A DNA stretch of 64,000 nt. Source: DASQPR01 sp963836785. GTDB taxonomy: Bacteria > Actinomycetota > Actinomycetes > Mycobacteriales > Micromonosporaceae. Of the stretch, positions 1-8,824 are shown one piece after another; the stretch's first letter is position 1; every line of letters begins with the position of its first letter. Position numbers and translations under genes: made by a program. The stretch spans positions 248,001 through 312,000 of the forward strand of contig CAWIKW010000004.1 in NCBI GenBank assembly GCA_963836785.1. The letters are read 5' to 3'. Below the pieces are notes generated by a model, which did no database searches, was not told the DNA's origin, and saw nothing but the letters and a program-made list of their open reading frames with translations.

Positions 1-1140
1 GTAGACCTGGATCGTGGCGCCCATCTTGTTCAACGCGCCGGTGTAGCCGAGGCGCCGCTCGTAGACGGTCTCGTGCACGATCGACAACCCGCTGGCCTGG
101 GTGAGTGCCACGATGAGCGGCTGCTGCCAGTCGGTCATGAACCCCGGGTGTACGTCGGTCTCCAGCGCGACGGCATGCAGCTCGCCGCCGGGGTGCCAGA
201 ACCGGATACCACCGCCGACCGGATTGTCGTCGACCTCGAAGGCGCCGCCGATCGACGTGAACACGTTCAGGAACGTCATCATGTCGGCCTGCCGGGCACC
301 GCGCACGGTGATGTCACCCCGGGTGGCCAGCGCGGCGCAGGCCCAGCTGGCTGCCTCCAACCGGTCCGGGATGGGCCGGTGGCTGAAACCGCCGAGGCGC
401 TGCACGCCCTCGATCTCGATGACCCGATCGGTCTGCACCTTGATGATCGCGCCCATCTTCTGGAGCGCGCAGATGAGGTCGATGATCTCCGGCTCGACCG
501 CGGCGTTGCGTAGCTCGGTGACGCCCTCGGCCCGTACGGCCGTCAGCAGCACCTGCTCGGTCGCGCCGACGCTCGGGTAGGGCAGTTCGAACTTCGTGCC
601 GTGCAAGCCGTTCGGCGCGGTCAGGTGTAGGCCCTCGGGCGCCTTGTCGACCACGGCGCCGAAGCGGCGCAGCGCCTCGAGGTGGAAATCGATCGGGCGG
701 TCGCCGATGTGGCACCCGCCGAGATCGGGGATGAACGCGTGGCCGAGCCGGTGCAGCAGCGGCCCGCACAGCAGGATCGGGATCCGGCTGGAACCGGCAT
801 GCACGTTGATCTTGTCGACGCCGGCGCCCTCCACGTTGGAGGGATCGAGGACCAGCTCGCCCAGTGGGCCCTTGCTGACCTTCACGCCGTGCAGTTCGAG
901 GAGCCCGCTGACCACGTCGACATCGCGAATGCCCGGCACGTCGTACAGGCGGCTGGGTGTCTCGCCGAGGACCGTCGCGACCATCGCCTTGGAGACGAAG
1001 TTCTTCGCGCCGCGGACCCGGATCTCGCCGTGCAGCGGCGCGCCGCCGTGCACACGAAGCACATCGGTCGGTCCGGAACTGCCGGTGAAGGCGGTGTCGG
1101 CCGTACGGCTACTGCTGGGCGCGGTTGCGTCGATGGTCAA
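1..1140 (-). CDS. murA: UDP-N-acetylglucosamine 1-carboxyvinyltransferase, 3' end outside window
   Basis: Catalyses the first committed step of peptidoglycan synthesis in the cytoplasm: transfer of enolpyruvate from PEP to UDP-GlcNAc. About 380 residues are visible. They include the N-terminal RGAKN motif that follows a VHGGAPLHGEI-type strand, and the GGCHIGDRP loop whose cysteine (about residue 143, bases 712-714) matches the catalytic Cys115 of Escherichia coli MurA. The family is usually 420-450 residues, so roughly the last 50 are cut off by the window edge. The start is taken as TTG at 1140, preceded at about 8 bases by GGGGG. A GTG about 25 codons further in is the alternative, because the first 25 residues are Ser/Thr-rich and not part of the fold. 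The 247 bases between this start and the nadA stop hold its promoter region; no clear -35/-10 pair was picked out there. Confidence 0.95.
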   Translation of the reverse strand, partial: MTIDATAPSSSRTADTAFTGSSGPTDVLRVHGGAPLHGEIRVRGAKNFVSKAMVATVLGETPSRLYDVPGIRDVDVVSGLLELHGVKVSKGPLGELVLDPSNVEGAGVDKINVHAGSSRIPILLCGPLLHRLGHAFIPDLGGCHIGDRPIDFHLEALRRFGAVVDKAPEGLHLTAPNGLHGTKFELPYPSVGATEQVLLTAVRAEGVTELRNAAVEPEIIDLICALQKMGAIIKVQTDRVIEIEGVQRLGGFSHRPIPDRLEAASWACAALATRGDITVRGARQADMMTFLNVFTSIGGAFEVDDNPVGGGIRFWHPGGELHAVALETDVHPGFMTDWQQPLIVALTQASGLSIVHETVYERRLGYTGALNKMGATIQVY

Positions 1141-1387
1141 CGGATGACCCCCATCGCGGAAAGATGTGGAACGTCGCGCCGGTGGCGGTGCTGCGACGTC
1201 GTTGTCGGCAGACCGGACGGCAGGGGAAGTGCCCGGGCGCCACGGCAGCATAACGCGATCAACTATGGTCCGCATCGCACCATGCGTCCGGCGCCGGGCG
1301 GCTCTCAGCTTGCGCGACGCACGGTGGCGATCCGACTACGCCCGCGCCGAGTGAGCTGCCCGAATAGACGGCGCAACCACCGTCGAG

Positions 1388-2554
1388 CTACGGCAGGGCG
1401 AGCATCTGGTCGAGTGCCGAGCGTGCGTTGGTCGCGGTCCGCTCGTCGACCGTGATCTGGTTCACGACGCGGCCGGCGACGAGCTCTTCGAGCGCCCACA
1501 CAAGATGCGGCAGGTCGATGCGGTTCATCGTCGAGCAGTAGCAGACCGTACGGTCGAGGAACATGATCTGCTTGTCCGGGTGGGTACGGGCGAGCCGGCG
1601 TACCAGATTCAGCTCGGTGCCGATGGCCCAGGCCGAGCCGGCCGGCGCCGCGTCGAGCGTACGGATGATGTACTCCGTCGACCCGACGTAGTCGGCCGCG
1701 GTCACCACCTCGTGCCGGCACTCCGGGTGCACCAGCACATTCACGCCCGGAACCCGTTCGCGCACCTCGCGGACGCTGTCGAGAGTGAACCGGCCGTGCA
1801 CCGAGCAGTGGCCGCGCCACAATATGATCTTCGCGTCGCGCAGCTGCTCGTCGGTGAGACCACCCTGTGGTTTGTGCGGGTCGTAGAGCACGCAATCGTC
1901 GAGCGAGAAACCCATCTCCAGTACCGCGGTGTTGCGCCCCAGATGCTGGTCGGGGAGGAAGAGCACCTTGTCGCCCTGGGTGTACGCCCAGTCGAGGGCA
2001 CGCTTGGCGTTCGACGACGTACACACGACGCCGCCGTGCTGGCCGACGAAACCCTTGATGTCGGCGGACGAGTTCATGTACGTCACCGGCACCGTACGAT
2101 CGGCGATCCCGAGCGCGCTCAACGTGTCCCAGCACGTGTCGACCTGACTCAGCACGGCCATGTCGGCCATCGAGCAGCCGGCGGCGAGATCGGGCAGGAT
2201 CACCCGCTGACGGGCGCCGGTCAGGATGTCGGCGCTCTCGGCCATGAAGTGCACGCCGCAGAACACGATGAACTCCGCGTCCGGACGGGCGGCGGCGTCG
2301 CGCGCCAGCTTGAACGAGTCGCCGGTCACGTCGGCAAACTGGATGACCTCGTCGCGCTGGTAATGGTGGCCGAGCACGAACACCCGGTCGCCGAGCGCCG
2401 CCTTGGCCGCCCGGGCGCGCTCGACAAGATCGGGGTCACTCGGTGCCGGCAGCTCTCCGGGGCAGTCGACCCCGCGTTCGGAGTCAGCGTCGGCGCCCCG
2501 GCCAAGCAGCAGAAGCGCGGTCGCGGTGCCCGATGGTTCGACCCAGGTCGTCAC
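1388..2554 (-). CDS. nadA: Quinolinate synthase
   Basis: Condenses iminoaspartate with dihydroxyacetone phosphate to quinolinate in de novo NAD synthesis, using a [4Fe-4S] cluster. The three expected cluster cysteines lie in AGCSMAD, GHCSVH and CYCSTM; FCGVHFMAES, CTSSNAKRAL and HPECRHE are other family motifs. The frame stays open to a GTG at 2608. GTG at 2554 is preferred because streptomycete NadA proteins, as I recall them, begin with the same VTT...ALLLLGREAD-type N-terminus; neither start has a strong ribosome binding site. The protein is about 388 residues and belongs to the longer actinobacterial type that carries the GHHYQRDEVIQFAD segment. No nadB or nadC is adjacent. It is divergent from the glycerate kinase. 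Confidence 0.96.
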   Translation of the reverse strand: MTTWVEPSGTATALLLLGRGADADSERGVDCPGELPAPSDPDLVERARAAKAALGDRVFVLGHHYQRDEVIQFADVTGDSFKLARDAAARPDAEFIVFCGVHFMAESADILTGARQRVILPDLAAGCSMADMAVLSQVDTCWDTLSALGIADRTVPVTYMNSSADIKGFVGQHGGVVCTSSNAKRALDWAYTQGDKVLFLPDQHLGRNTAVLEMGFSLDDCVLYDPHKPQGGLTDEQLRDAKIILWRGHCSVHGRFTLDSVREVRERVPGVNVLVHPECRHEVVTAADYVGSTEYIIRTLDAAPAGSAWAIGTELNLVRRLARTHPDKQIMFLDRTVCYCSTMNRIDLPHLVWALEELVAGRVVNQITVDERTATNARSALDQMLALP

Positions 2555-2639
2555 CAGATCATCGTGACACAACCACGGTGTGTGGTTGTTGTGATGAACA
2601 TCGCGCACGTCCGCGTGCGGGTACCGTCACCCGGACGGC

Positions 2640-2735
2640 ACCGGCGAGGCGACCCGGCCGGGACGATCCAGCCGGACGATCCGGCCGCGACGATCGAGCC
2701 GGCGGATCAAGCCGGCGGATCAAGCCGGACCCTGC
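2640..2735. repeat. Degenerate short direct repeats between nadA and the glycerate kinase
   Basis: The divergent intergenic region carries GCCGGACGATC- and GCCGGCGGATCAA-like words. The clearest part is two and a half copies of the 13-base word GCCGGCGGATCAA near 2698-2727. No coding frame here looks real. It may be simple slippage, or it may be part of the shared regulatory region of the two divergent genes. Confidence 0.45.
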
Positions 2736-2802
2736 CCGATGACCACCGCCCACCATCCCTGACGATTGCTGGAGACCACCCAGCACGCCTCGAGGAGTTC
2801 GC

Positions 2803-3945
2803 TTGCGCGTCCTGATCTGCCCCGACAAGTTCGCCGGCACCCTTTCCGCCCGGCAGGCCGCCACGGCGATCGCGGACGGCTGGCGCGACGGCGCCGGGGC
2901 CGGCGACGACCTGGATCTGCGACCGTTGTCGGACGGCGGCCCGGGTTTCGTCGACGTGCTCGACGCCGCCCTGTCCGGCAAGCGGCTTCCGGTCGCGACC
3001 GTCGACCCGCTCGGGCGGCCGGTCCGCAGCGATGTCCTGATCGCCGGCGACGTCGCCTACGTGGAGAGCGCCGATGCGTGCGGGCTGCACCTGCTCTCGC
3101 CGGCCGAGCGCGACCCTAAGGTCACCTCCTCGTACGGCCTCGGCACGCTGATCTCGGCCGCGGCCGACGCCGGTGCGGCCGAGATCGTGATCGGTCTGGG
3201 CGGTTCGGCCACCAACGACGCCGGCGCCGGCATGCTCGCGGCCCTCGGTGCGGTCGCCGTGGACGCGTCCGGACAACCGGTCCCGCGCGGCGGTGCCGCC
3301 CTTGCCGCCTGCTCGGACATCGTCGGCGACCTGACGATCCCGTCCGTACGCCTCGTCGGCGCGACCGACGTGGACAGCCCGCTCACCGGTCTGTTCGGTG
3401 CCACGGCCGTGTACGGACCGCAAAAGGGCGCGACTCGCGAGGACATTCTGCTCCTGGACGCGGCCCTGGAACGGTTCGCGGCCGTACTGTCCGATGGTTT
3501 GCCCGGATGCCCGGCCGACCTCGCATCGCGCCCCGGAGCCGGAGCGGCGGGCGGCCTCGGCGCGGCCGTGCTGGCGCTGGGCGGCAGCATCCGCTCCGGC
3601 ATTGGTCTCATCCGCGACGTGACCGGCCTCGACGAGGTTCTGGACGGCGCCGATCTTGTCATCACCGGCGAGGGATCGGTGGACGACCAATCGTTGCGAG
3701 GCAAAGTCGTCGCGGGGGTCGCGGCGGCGGCACGGGACCGTGGGGTGCCCTGCATCGTGCTGGCCGGGCGGTCGTCGGCCGGCCGGCGAGAGGCCGCCGC
3801 CGCCGGCATCACCGATATCTACACGCTGGTGGATCACTTCGACGGAGACGTCGACCGGGCGATGGGGGCCGCCGCCGAAGGCCTCCGAGCGCTCGGCGAC
3901 CGACTCGCCCGGCAGTGGGCTCCCCGTGTCAGGTCGTCGCAATAA
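2803..3945 (+). CDS. Glycerate kinase
   Basis: Phosphorylates D-glycerate, feeding it into lower glycolysis. The 380-residue protein starts with LICPDKFAGTLSA and contains GLGGSATNDAGAGML and ITGEGSVDDQSLRGK, which are diagnostic of the GlxK/GarK fold (type 2 glycerate kinase). The start is TTG at 2803, supported by GAGGAG at 2792-2797 with a 5-base spacer. It lies just upstream of the Fe-S carrier gene, the same neighbour relation as Rv2205c/Rv2204c. No glyoxylate genes are next to it, so the physiological source of glycerate cannot be read from context. Confidence 0.93.
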   Translation: MRVLICPDKFAGTLSARQAATAIADGWRDGAGAGDDLDLRPLSDGGPGFVDVLDAALSGKRLPVATVDPLGRPVRSDVLIAGDVAYVESADACGLHLLSPAERDPKVTSSYGLGTLISAAADAGAAEIVIGLGGSATNDAGAGMLAALGAVAVDASGQPVPRGGAALAACSDIVGDLTIPSVRLVGATDVDSPLTGLFGATAVYGPQKGATREDILLLDAALERFAAVLSDGLPGCPADLASRPGAGAAGGLGAAVLALGGSIRSGIGLIRDVTGLDEVLDGADLVITGEGSVDDQSLRGKVVAGVAAAARDRGVPCIVLAGRSSAGRREAAAAGITDIYTLVDHFDGDVDRAMGAAAEGLRALGDRLARQWAPRVRSSQ

Positions 3946-4097
3946 ACCACCATATCGGCACGTACCGGTGTAAAGGTTCTCGGTAGGGCGTGGCGCAGGT
4001 AACGGGCGCAACCGGCACGAGACGGTGGCGAACGTAATTCGGCGTGCGAGGATGGGAATGTCAGGTCGACGGACTAGCGTTGGCCGTTGTTGAAGCG

Positions 4098-4132
4098 CAG
4101 TTCGACAGTTCAGTTCGACCGTTCAGTTCGAC
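4098..4132 (+). promoter_or_regulatory. Three 13-base-spaced CAGTTCGAC iterons
   Basis: CAGTTCGAC occurs at 4098-4106, 4111-4119 and 4124-4132, a strict 13-base period, ending 32 bases before the start of the Fe-S carrier gene. The even spacing and position suggest a repeated protein-binding site or a slippage product. No known consensus is matched. Confidence 0.5.
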
Positions 4133-4164
4133 ATGGCACCGATCTTCTCGCCAGGGAGCACATA

Positions 4165-4536
4165 GTGACCGTTCAGCAGACCGAGAACCAGGACCAGATC
4201 GGCATCGCGCCGAGCACCGTGACGCTCACCGACGTCGCGGCTGAGAAGGTCAAGGCGCTTCTCGAGCAGGAAGGCCGCGACGATCTGCGGCTGCGCATCG
4301 CCGTGCAGCCGGGCGGCTGCTCCGGCCTGCGCTACCAGCTGTTCTTCGACGAGCGTTCGCTCGACGGTGACGACGTGCACGACTTCGGCGGTGTCGAGGT
4401 TGTTGTCGACCGGATGTCGGCGCCCTACCTGTCCGGCGCGACGATCGACTTTGCCGACCGGATCGACGCACAGGGCTTCACCATCGACAACCCGAACGCG
4501 TCCGGCTCGTGCGCCTGCGGTGACTCGTTCCACTAG
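4165..4536 (+). CDS. A-type iron-sulfur carrier (HesB/IscA/ErpA family)
   Basis: Carries and delivers Fe-S clusters to apo-enzymes in the cytoplasm. The 123-residue protein has the family cysteine pattern, with the first cysteine in PGGCSGLRYQL and the last two in GSCACGDSFH at the C-terminus. The GTG start at 4165 is set by AGGGAG at 4153-4158; the frame is open upstream but without coding character. It matches Rv2204c in sequence and neighbourhood. The fit is good because the nearby NadA, the Rieske protein and the bacterioferritin-associated ferredoxin all carry Fe-S clusters. A strong terminator follows. Confidence 0.94.
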   Translation: MTVQQTENQDQIGIAPSTVTLTDVAAEKVKALLEQEGRDDLRLRIAVQPGGCSGLRYQLFFDERSLDGDDVHDFGGVEVVVDRMSAPYLSGATIDFADRIDAQGFTIDNPNASGSCACGDSFH

Positions 4537-4627
4537 GCGCATTCCGGGCTCGCACGACGCGCCGAGCACCACTCGCCGGACCACGTGTGGCCGCTGGAGT
4601 GGACAAGGTCATCTCGACTGATTGAGC

Positions 4628-4663
4628 CTGCCCGATCGCCATTCGCGGTCGGGCAGGTTTTTT
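4628..4663 (+). terminator. Rho-independent terminator after the Fe-S carrier gene
   Basis: A perfect 9-base stem (CCTGCCCGA at 4628-4636 with TCGGGCAGG at 4649-4657) has a 12-base loop and is followed directly by six T residues. It is a textbook intrinsic terminator for the plus-strand gene ending at 4536. Confidence 0.92.
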
Positions 4664-4780
4664 CGTGCCCGCCCGGCGGCACTCCGCCGCGGGAAACGGT
4701 CGCGGTCCATCGTGCGACTCCAAGCTTGCGCCGGTACGCTGACTTCGCTCACCCGACCGTCAACCGCAGGGACACGCCGC

Positions 4781-5767
4781 ATGAAGATCGTTGTAACCGG
4801 TTCGATCGCGACCGATCATCTGATGCACTTCCCAGGACGGTTCGCCGACCAGTTCATCGCCGATCAGCTGCACAAGGTCTCGCTGTCGTTCCTCGTGGAC
4901 GACCTCGTGGTCCGGCGCGGCGGCATCGCGCCCAACATCGCGTTCGGGATGGGCCAGCTCGGCCTGCACCCGATCCTCGTGGGTGCGGTCGGTCGCGACT
5001 TCGACGACTACCGGTCGTGGCTGGAGCGCAATAACGTCGACTGCGAGTCGCTGTGGGTCAGCGAGGTCGCGCACACGGCTCGGTTCGTCTGCACGACCGA
5101 CGAGGACATGTGCCAGATCGGCTCGTTCTACGCCGGCGCGATGAGCGAGGCCCGCAACATCGAGCTCGCACCGACCGCGGCGCGCATCGGCGGCATCGAT
5201 CTGGTGATCGTCAGCCCGAACGATCCGGCGGCGATGACCCGCCACACGCAGGAGTGCCGCGACCGTGGGTTCGCCTTCGTGGCCGACCCGTCGCAGCAGC
5301 TGGCCCGCATGTCCGGCGCCGAGGTCCGCACGCTGATCGACGGCGCCGCCTATATGATCACCAACGACTACGAGAAGGACCTGCTCGAGTCGAAGTCGGG
5401 CTACTCCGACGCCGACGTGCTGAGCCGGGTCGGCGTACGGGTCACGACGCTGGGCAAGCACGGCGTACGCATCATGGGCAACGGCATCGACACGATCGAG
5501 GTGCCGATCGCCAAGGAGGTCCAGGCCTACGACCCGACCGGTGTCGGCGACGGCTTCCGGGCCGGGTTCTTCTCGGCCCTGTCGTGGGGCCTGGGGCTGG
5601 AGCGCGCGGCGCAGGTCGGCTCGATGCTTGCCACGCTCGTGCTGGAGACGGTCGGCACCCAGGAGTACGTGGTCAATCAGGACGAGTTCTCCAAGCGGCT
5701 CGCCGTGTCGTACGGCGACGAGGCCGCCGACGAGGTCCGGGGCTTCCTGGCGCCGCCGGTCAGCTGA
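4781..5767 (+). CDS. adoK: Adenosine kinase (PfkB family)
   Basis: Phosphorylates adenosine to AMP in purine salvage. The 328-residue protein begins TGSIATDHLMHFPGRF, carries SLSFLVDDLVVRRGG and ends with the PfkB signature DPTGVGDGFRAGF, whose aspartate is the catalytic base. These motifs follow M. tuberculosis AdoK (Rv2202c, formerly CbhK) almost word for word. The ATG at 4781 follows AGGG with a 9-base spacer. A TACGCT hexamer at about 4734-4739 is a candidate -10 element. The last 8 bases overlap the convergent TusA-like gene. Confidence 0.95.
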   Translation: MKIVVTGSIATDHLMHFPGRFADQFIADQLHKVSLSFLVDDLVVRRGGIAPNIAFGMGQLGLHPILVGAVGRDFDDYRSWLERNNVDCESLWVSEVAHTARFVCTTDEDMCQIGSFYAGAMSEARNIELAPTAARIGGIDLVIVSPNDPAAMTRHTQECRDRGFAFVADPSQQLARMSGAEVRTLIDGAAYMITNDYEKDLLESKSGYSDADVLSRVGVRVTTLGKHGVRIMGNGIDTIEVPIAKEVQAYDPTGVGDGFRAGFFSALSWGLGLERAAQVGSMLATLVLETVGTQEYVVNQDEFSKRLAVSYGDEAADEVRGFLAPPVS

Positions 5768-6005
5768 GCCGGCGCACGTCGTAGGCGTTCGTCACCGGCG
5801 ATCCGACGTACTCCTGTGCGCGCATCCGGCACCAGGCCGGGATGTCGACGGCTGCGGCCGGATCGTCGGCCAGCACGCGCAGCACCGTCCCGATCGCAAG
5901 TGTGGGCAACGTGCGGGCCAACTCGATGATCGGCAACGGGCAGCGTTGGCCGCGACAGTCGAGCAGGTCGGCCGGGGACGACCCGGCGGCGTCGTAGCCG
6001 TTCAC
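5760..6005 (-). CDS. TusA-like sulfurtransferase
   Basis: Small (81 residues) sulfur-carrier protein. It has the TusA/SirA motif DCRGQRCPLPIIELA, in which the CPxP cysteine carries the persulfide. The GTG start overlaps the stop of the cysteine desulfurase by 4 bases, so the two are translationally coupled and very probably act in sequence, the desulfurase loading sulfur onto this protein. Whether the final acceptor is tRNA, a cofactor or another carrier cannot be told. It ends inside the tail of the convergent adoK. Confidence 0.9.
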   Translation of the reverse strand: MNGYDAAGSSPADLLDCRGQRCPLPIIELARTLPTLAIGTVLRVLADDPAAAVDIPAWCRMRAQEYVGSPVTNAYDVRRLS

Positions 6006-7147
6006 AGGTCGGCCACTCCAGCCTCCGCACGCAGATCGGCCACTACCTTCGGGAGTACGGCAAGGAAGCGCGTCACGTCGTCGTCGCGCACACCCGGGTG
6101 CAGTGACACGCGAATGTTGCCGTGGGTCAGCACGCCCATCGCCGCCAGCACATGCGACGGCTCGAGGGTGGATGCCGTACAGGCCGAGCCGGACGAGACG
6201 GCGAAACCGTTCCGGTCGAGCGCGTGCAGCAGCGCCTCGCCGTCGGCGTAGAGGCACGAGAACGTGACGATGTTCGGCACCCGATCGATCGGGTCGCCGA
6301 CGACCTCCACGTCGGGCACGGTGGCCGCGACCTCGGCCCGGATCCGGTCCACGAGTCCCGACAGGCGAGCGCTCTCGGCCGCCGCGTCCGCCCGCACGCT
6401 TCGCAGCGCGGCCGCCGCGGCGACCACGAGCGGCAGCGGCACGGTCCACGGGTCCGTACGGTCGATCGGCCACGGCCGAGCCCAGCGGGTGCCCTTGCGT
6501 ACGGCCAGCACACCGACACCGGCTGGGCCACCCCACTTGACGGCACTCGCCGATGCCAGCGACCACCCGGCCGGCAACGGTTCCCACGGCACCGTCTGGG
6601 CCGCGTCCACGTACAGCGGCACATTGGCCGCGTGGCAGGCCGCCGCGACGGCCGCGATCGGCTGACGCGTACCGACCTCGTGGTTGGCGCTCTGTACGGC
6701 CGCGACCGCCACCGCCGGCTCGGCCACGGCGGTGGCCAGCGCCTCCATGTCCACATGGCCGAACCGATCGACGGCGATCGGCCGCGCCGGGCCACGATGG
6801 GCGGCGCGCAGCACCGACGAATGCTCGATCGCGGAGTGGACGGCGGTCGCCCCGACCGCGGTGCGCGCGTCCCGGACGCCGTCGATAGCAAGCTGCGCGG
6901 CGTGGCTGCCCGACGCACAGAAGGCGACCTCGTCCGGCCGGATGCCGAGGCAATCGGCGACTGCCTCGCGAGCGGCATCGAGCAACTGGGCGGCGCGGCG
7001 GGCCTCGGTGTAGAGCCGGCCTGGGTCGGCCCATCCGTCGTCGAGCGCCGCCGACAGGGCCTGACGCGCGACCGGGTGCAGCGGGGCGGCGGTCGCCGCG
7101 TCGAAATACGCGCGCGTCGCGATGCCGTTGCGCGCCGTCGGTGCCAC
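6002..7147 (-). CDS. Cysteine desulfurase (IscS/NifS family)
   Basis: PLP enzyme that removes sulfur from cysteine as a persulfide. The 381-residue protein begins with the YFDAATAAPLHPVA fold start. It has the PLP lysine in ASAVKWGGPAGVGVL and the reactive cysteine in VSSGSACTAST near residue 320. It starts with GTG at 7147, next to a GGGGG run. It is coupled to the TusA-like gene, so it probably serves sulfur transfer rather than bulk Fe-S assembly; a suf operon would supply the latter in actinobacteria, but none is visible here. It is divergent from ctaC. Confidence 0.93.
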   Translation of the reverse strand: MAPTARNGIATRAYFDAATAAPLHPVARQALSAALDDGWADPGRLYTEARRAAQLLDAAREAVADCLGIRPDEVAFCASGSHAAQLAIDGVRDARTAVGATAVHSAIEHSSVLRAAHRGPARPIAVDRFGHVDMEALATAVAEPAVAVAAVQSANHEVGTRQPIAAVAAACHAANVPLYVDAAQTVPWEPLPAGWSLASASAVKWGGPAGVGVLAVRKGTRWARPWPIDRTDPWTVPLPLVVAAAAALRSVRADAAAESARLSGLVDRIRAEVAATVPDVEVVGDPIDRVPNIVTFSCLYADGEALLHALDRNGFAVSSGSACTASTLEPSHVLAAMGVLTHGNIRVSLHPGVRDDDVTRFLAVLPKVVADLRAEAGVADL

Positions 7148-7307
7148 CCCCCGACGGTATCGTCACCGTCGGTGGCCAAGCGCGCCGGCAGGCGATTCGG
7201 GCCACCCCACGCCAGGGCGGTCGACCTTGGTCGAGTACATTGCGAGCGTCGAGGACGCCCGGCCACGCACTGCGTCGGCGGCGGCACTGCGAAGGAGGCA
7301 CCACCAG

Positions 7308-8240
7308 GTGGTCGCAAGGGATTCCGCACCGAAATCGGCGACGAAATCGGGCGTCCGGCGGTCGACTCGGACGCTGCGGCGTGGACGGCTCGTTACCCTG
7401 ATCGCGCTGGCCGTGACGACGGGCTTCGCCCTGTCGGGCTGCTCGATCAACCAGGCTTTTTCCTTCGGCTGGCCGCAGGGCATCACGGTGCAGGCGCGCC
7501 GGATGCACGGCTTGTGGATCGGCTCGACGATCGCGGCGCTTGCCGTCGGTGTGATCGTCTGGGGCCTGATCTTCTGGTGCATCATCGTCTACCGGAAGCG
7601 GAAGACCGACACCGAGCTGCCGCTGCAGACCCGCTACAACCTGCCGATCGAACTCGTCTACACGGTGATCCCGTTCCTGATCATCGCCGTGCTGTTCTTC
7701 TACACCGCGCGCGACGAGACGTTTGTCGACAAGATCAGCAAGAACCCGGACGTGACGGTCGACGTGACCGCGTTCAAGTGGAACTGGCAGTTCACGTACG
7801 AAGGCAGCCAGAATGTCGACCCGTCGGGCCAGCAGGTCACCACGATCGGTGACAGCGGCTACATCCCGGTTCTGGTCGTGCCGACCGGCGAATCTATCCT
7901 GTTCAAGGAGCACTCGCAGGACGTCATCCACTCGTTCTGGGTGCCGGCGCTGCTGTTCAAGCGCGATGTGTTCCCGGGCAACGTCGTCAACCAGTTCGAG
8001 GTCACGATCGACAAGACGGGGTCGTACGTGGGCCGCTGCGCCGAACTCTGCGGCACGTACCACTCGCAGATGAACTTCGAGATGCGGTCGGTGACGCCCG
8101 ATCAATACAACCAGTTCCTCGCGGCCAAGCGGACGGGCATGAGCACGCCGCAGGCGCTCCAGTCGATCGGCCAGGCGCCGTACGCGACGACGACCGTCCC
8201 GTTCGATACGTCGCCGACGGCGAACACCGCGACACCATGA
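7308..8240 (+). CDS. ctaC: Cytochrome c oxidase subunit II
   Basis: Carries the binuclear CuA centre of the aa3 oxidase outside the membrane. The GTG start at 7308 follows a strong GAAGGAGG at 7291-7298. The 310-residue precursor has a lipoprotein signal ending LSGC (diacylglyceryl cysteine in SGCSINQAF), two membrane helices, and the CuA ligand block CAELCGTYHSQM with the additional ligand in DVIHSFWVP. ctaD (subunit I) is not beside it; ctaC-ctaF without ctaD is also the mycobacterial arrangement. It forms an operon with ctaF. Confidence 0.97.
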   Translation: MVARDSAPKSATKSGVRRSTRTLRRGRLVTLIALAVTTGFALSGCSINQAFSFGWPQGITVQARRMHGLWIGSTIAALAVGVIVWGLIFWCIIVYRKRKTDTELPLQTRYNLPIELVYTVIPFLIIAVLFFYTARDETFVDKISKNPDVTVDVTAFKWNWQFTYEGSQNVDPSGQQVTTIGDSGYIPVLVVPTGESILFKEHSQDVIHSFWVPALLFKRDVFPGNVVNQFEVTIDKTGSYVGRCAELCGTYHSQMNFEMRSVTPDQYNQFLAAKRTGMSTPQALQSIGQAPYATTTVPFDTSPTANTATP

Positions 8241-8283
8241 CGTTCGGAGCCGGGCCGACGGGACGAGCAGTTAGGGACAGACG

Positions 8284-8712
8284 ATGAAGAGTGAATGGCG
8301 GATCTTCGGACTCGTCGCGGCGTTCCTGTTCGTCGCGTGCGCGGTCTACGCCTGGTGGTCGTGGGCGTACACGCATCCGCACCAGGTCGAGTGGGTCGGC
8401 GTCGTCGGCCTGATCCTCGCCGGCCTGCTGTGCCTCATGTGCGGCGGCTACTTCTGGTTCGTGTCGACGCGCATCGACCTGCGCCCCGAGGACCGAGCCG
8501 AGGCGGAGATCGCCGACGGCGCCGGCGAGGTGGGCTTCTTCAGCCCAGGCAGCTACTGGCCGGTCGGCGTCGCGACGTGTGCTCTCCTCGCCGGCATCGG
8601 CATCGCCTATTGGGCCGTCTGGCTGATCATCGTCGGCCTGGTATTCACCGTCGTCGCCGCCGCCGCGCTGGTGTTCGAGTACTACACCGGCGCGCGTCGC
8701 GGGGCACACTGA
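8284..8712 (+). CDS. ctaF: Cytochrome c oxidase subunit IV, actinobacterial type
   Basis: The 142-residue membrane protein has four predicted helices and the SEWRIFG start typical of actinobacterial CtaF, a small subunit of the aa3 oxidase in the bcc-aa3 supercomplex. ATG at 8284 is preceded by AGGGAC and follows ctaC by 43 bases. The operon ends here: downstream lie two large inverted repeats and the convergent trmO. Confidence 0.93.
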   Translation: MKSEWRIFGLVAAFLFVACAVYAWWSWAYTHPHQVEWVGVVGLILAGLLCLMCGGYFWFVSTRIDLRPEDRAEAEIADGAGEVGFFSPGSYWPVGVATCALLAGIGIAYWAVWLIIVGLVFTVVAAAALVFEYYTGARRGAH

Positions 8713-8731
8713 CACACCGCTCGTAGCGCAG

Positions 8732-8797
8732 CCCGCGATCTTGGGGATATCCACGTATCCGCGACCGATTTAAGGTGGACAACCCCAAGATCACGGG
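8732..8797. repeat. Intergenic hairpin A
   Basis: Arms of 15 bases (8732-8746 and 8783-8797, 14 of 15 pairing, core GATCTTGGGG / CCCCAAGATC) enclose an inner 5-base pair (TCCAC / GTGGA) and a loop with CGCGACCGAT. No T run follows. It lies between the convergent ctaF and trmO and is one of several related intergenic hairpins in this window. Confidence 0.85.
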
Positions 8798-8824
8798 ATA
8801 GGCCGTCCACGACTGACCCGCCAA

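Noticed and set aside
7122..7307. A longer CtaC N-terminus
   Set aside because: The upstream in-frame codons are Arg/Pro-rich and antisense to the desulfurase start; GAAGGAGG before GTG 7308 fixes the start.
5760..8105. One very long minus-strand frame across ctaC, the desulfurase and the TusA-like gene
   Set aside because: Only its last 81 codons (TusA-like) are a real protein. The rest is antisense to ctaC or out of frame with the desulfurase.
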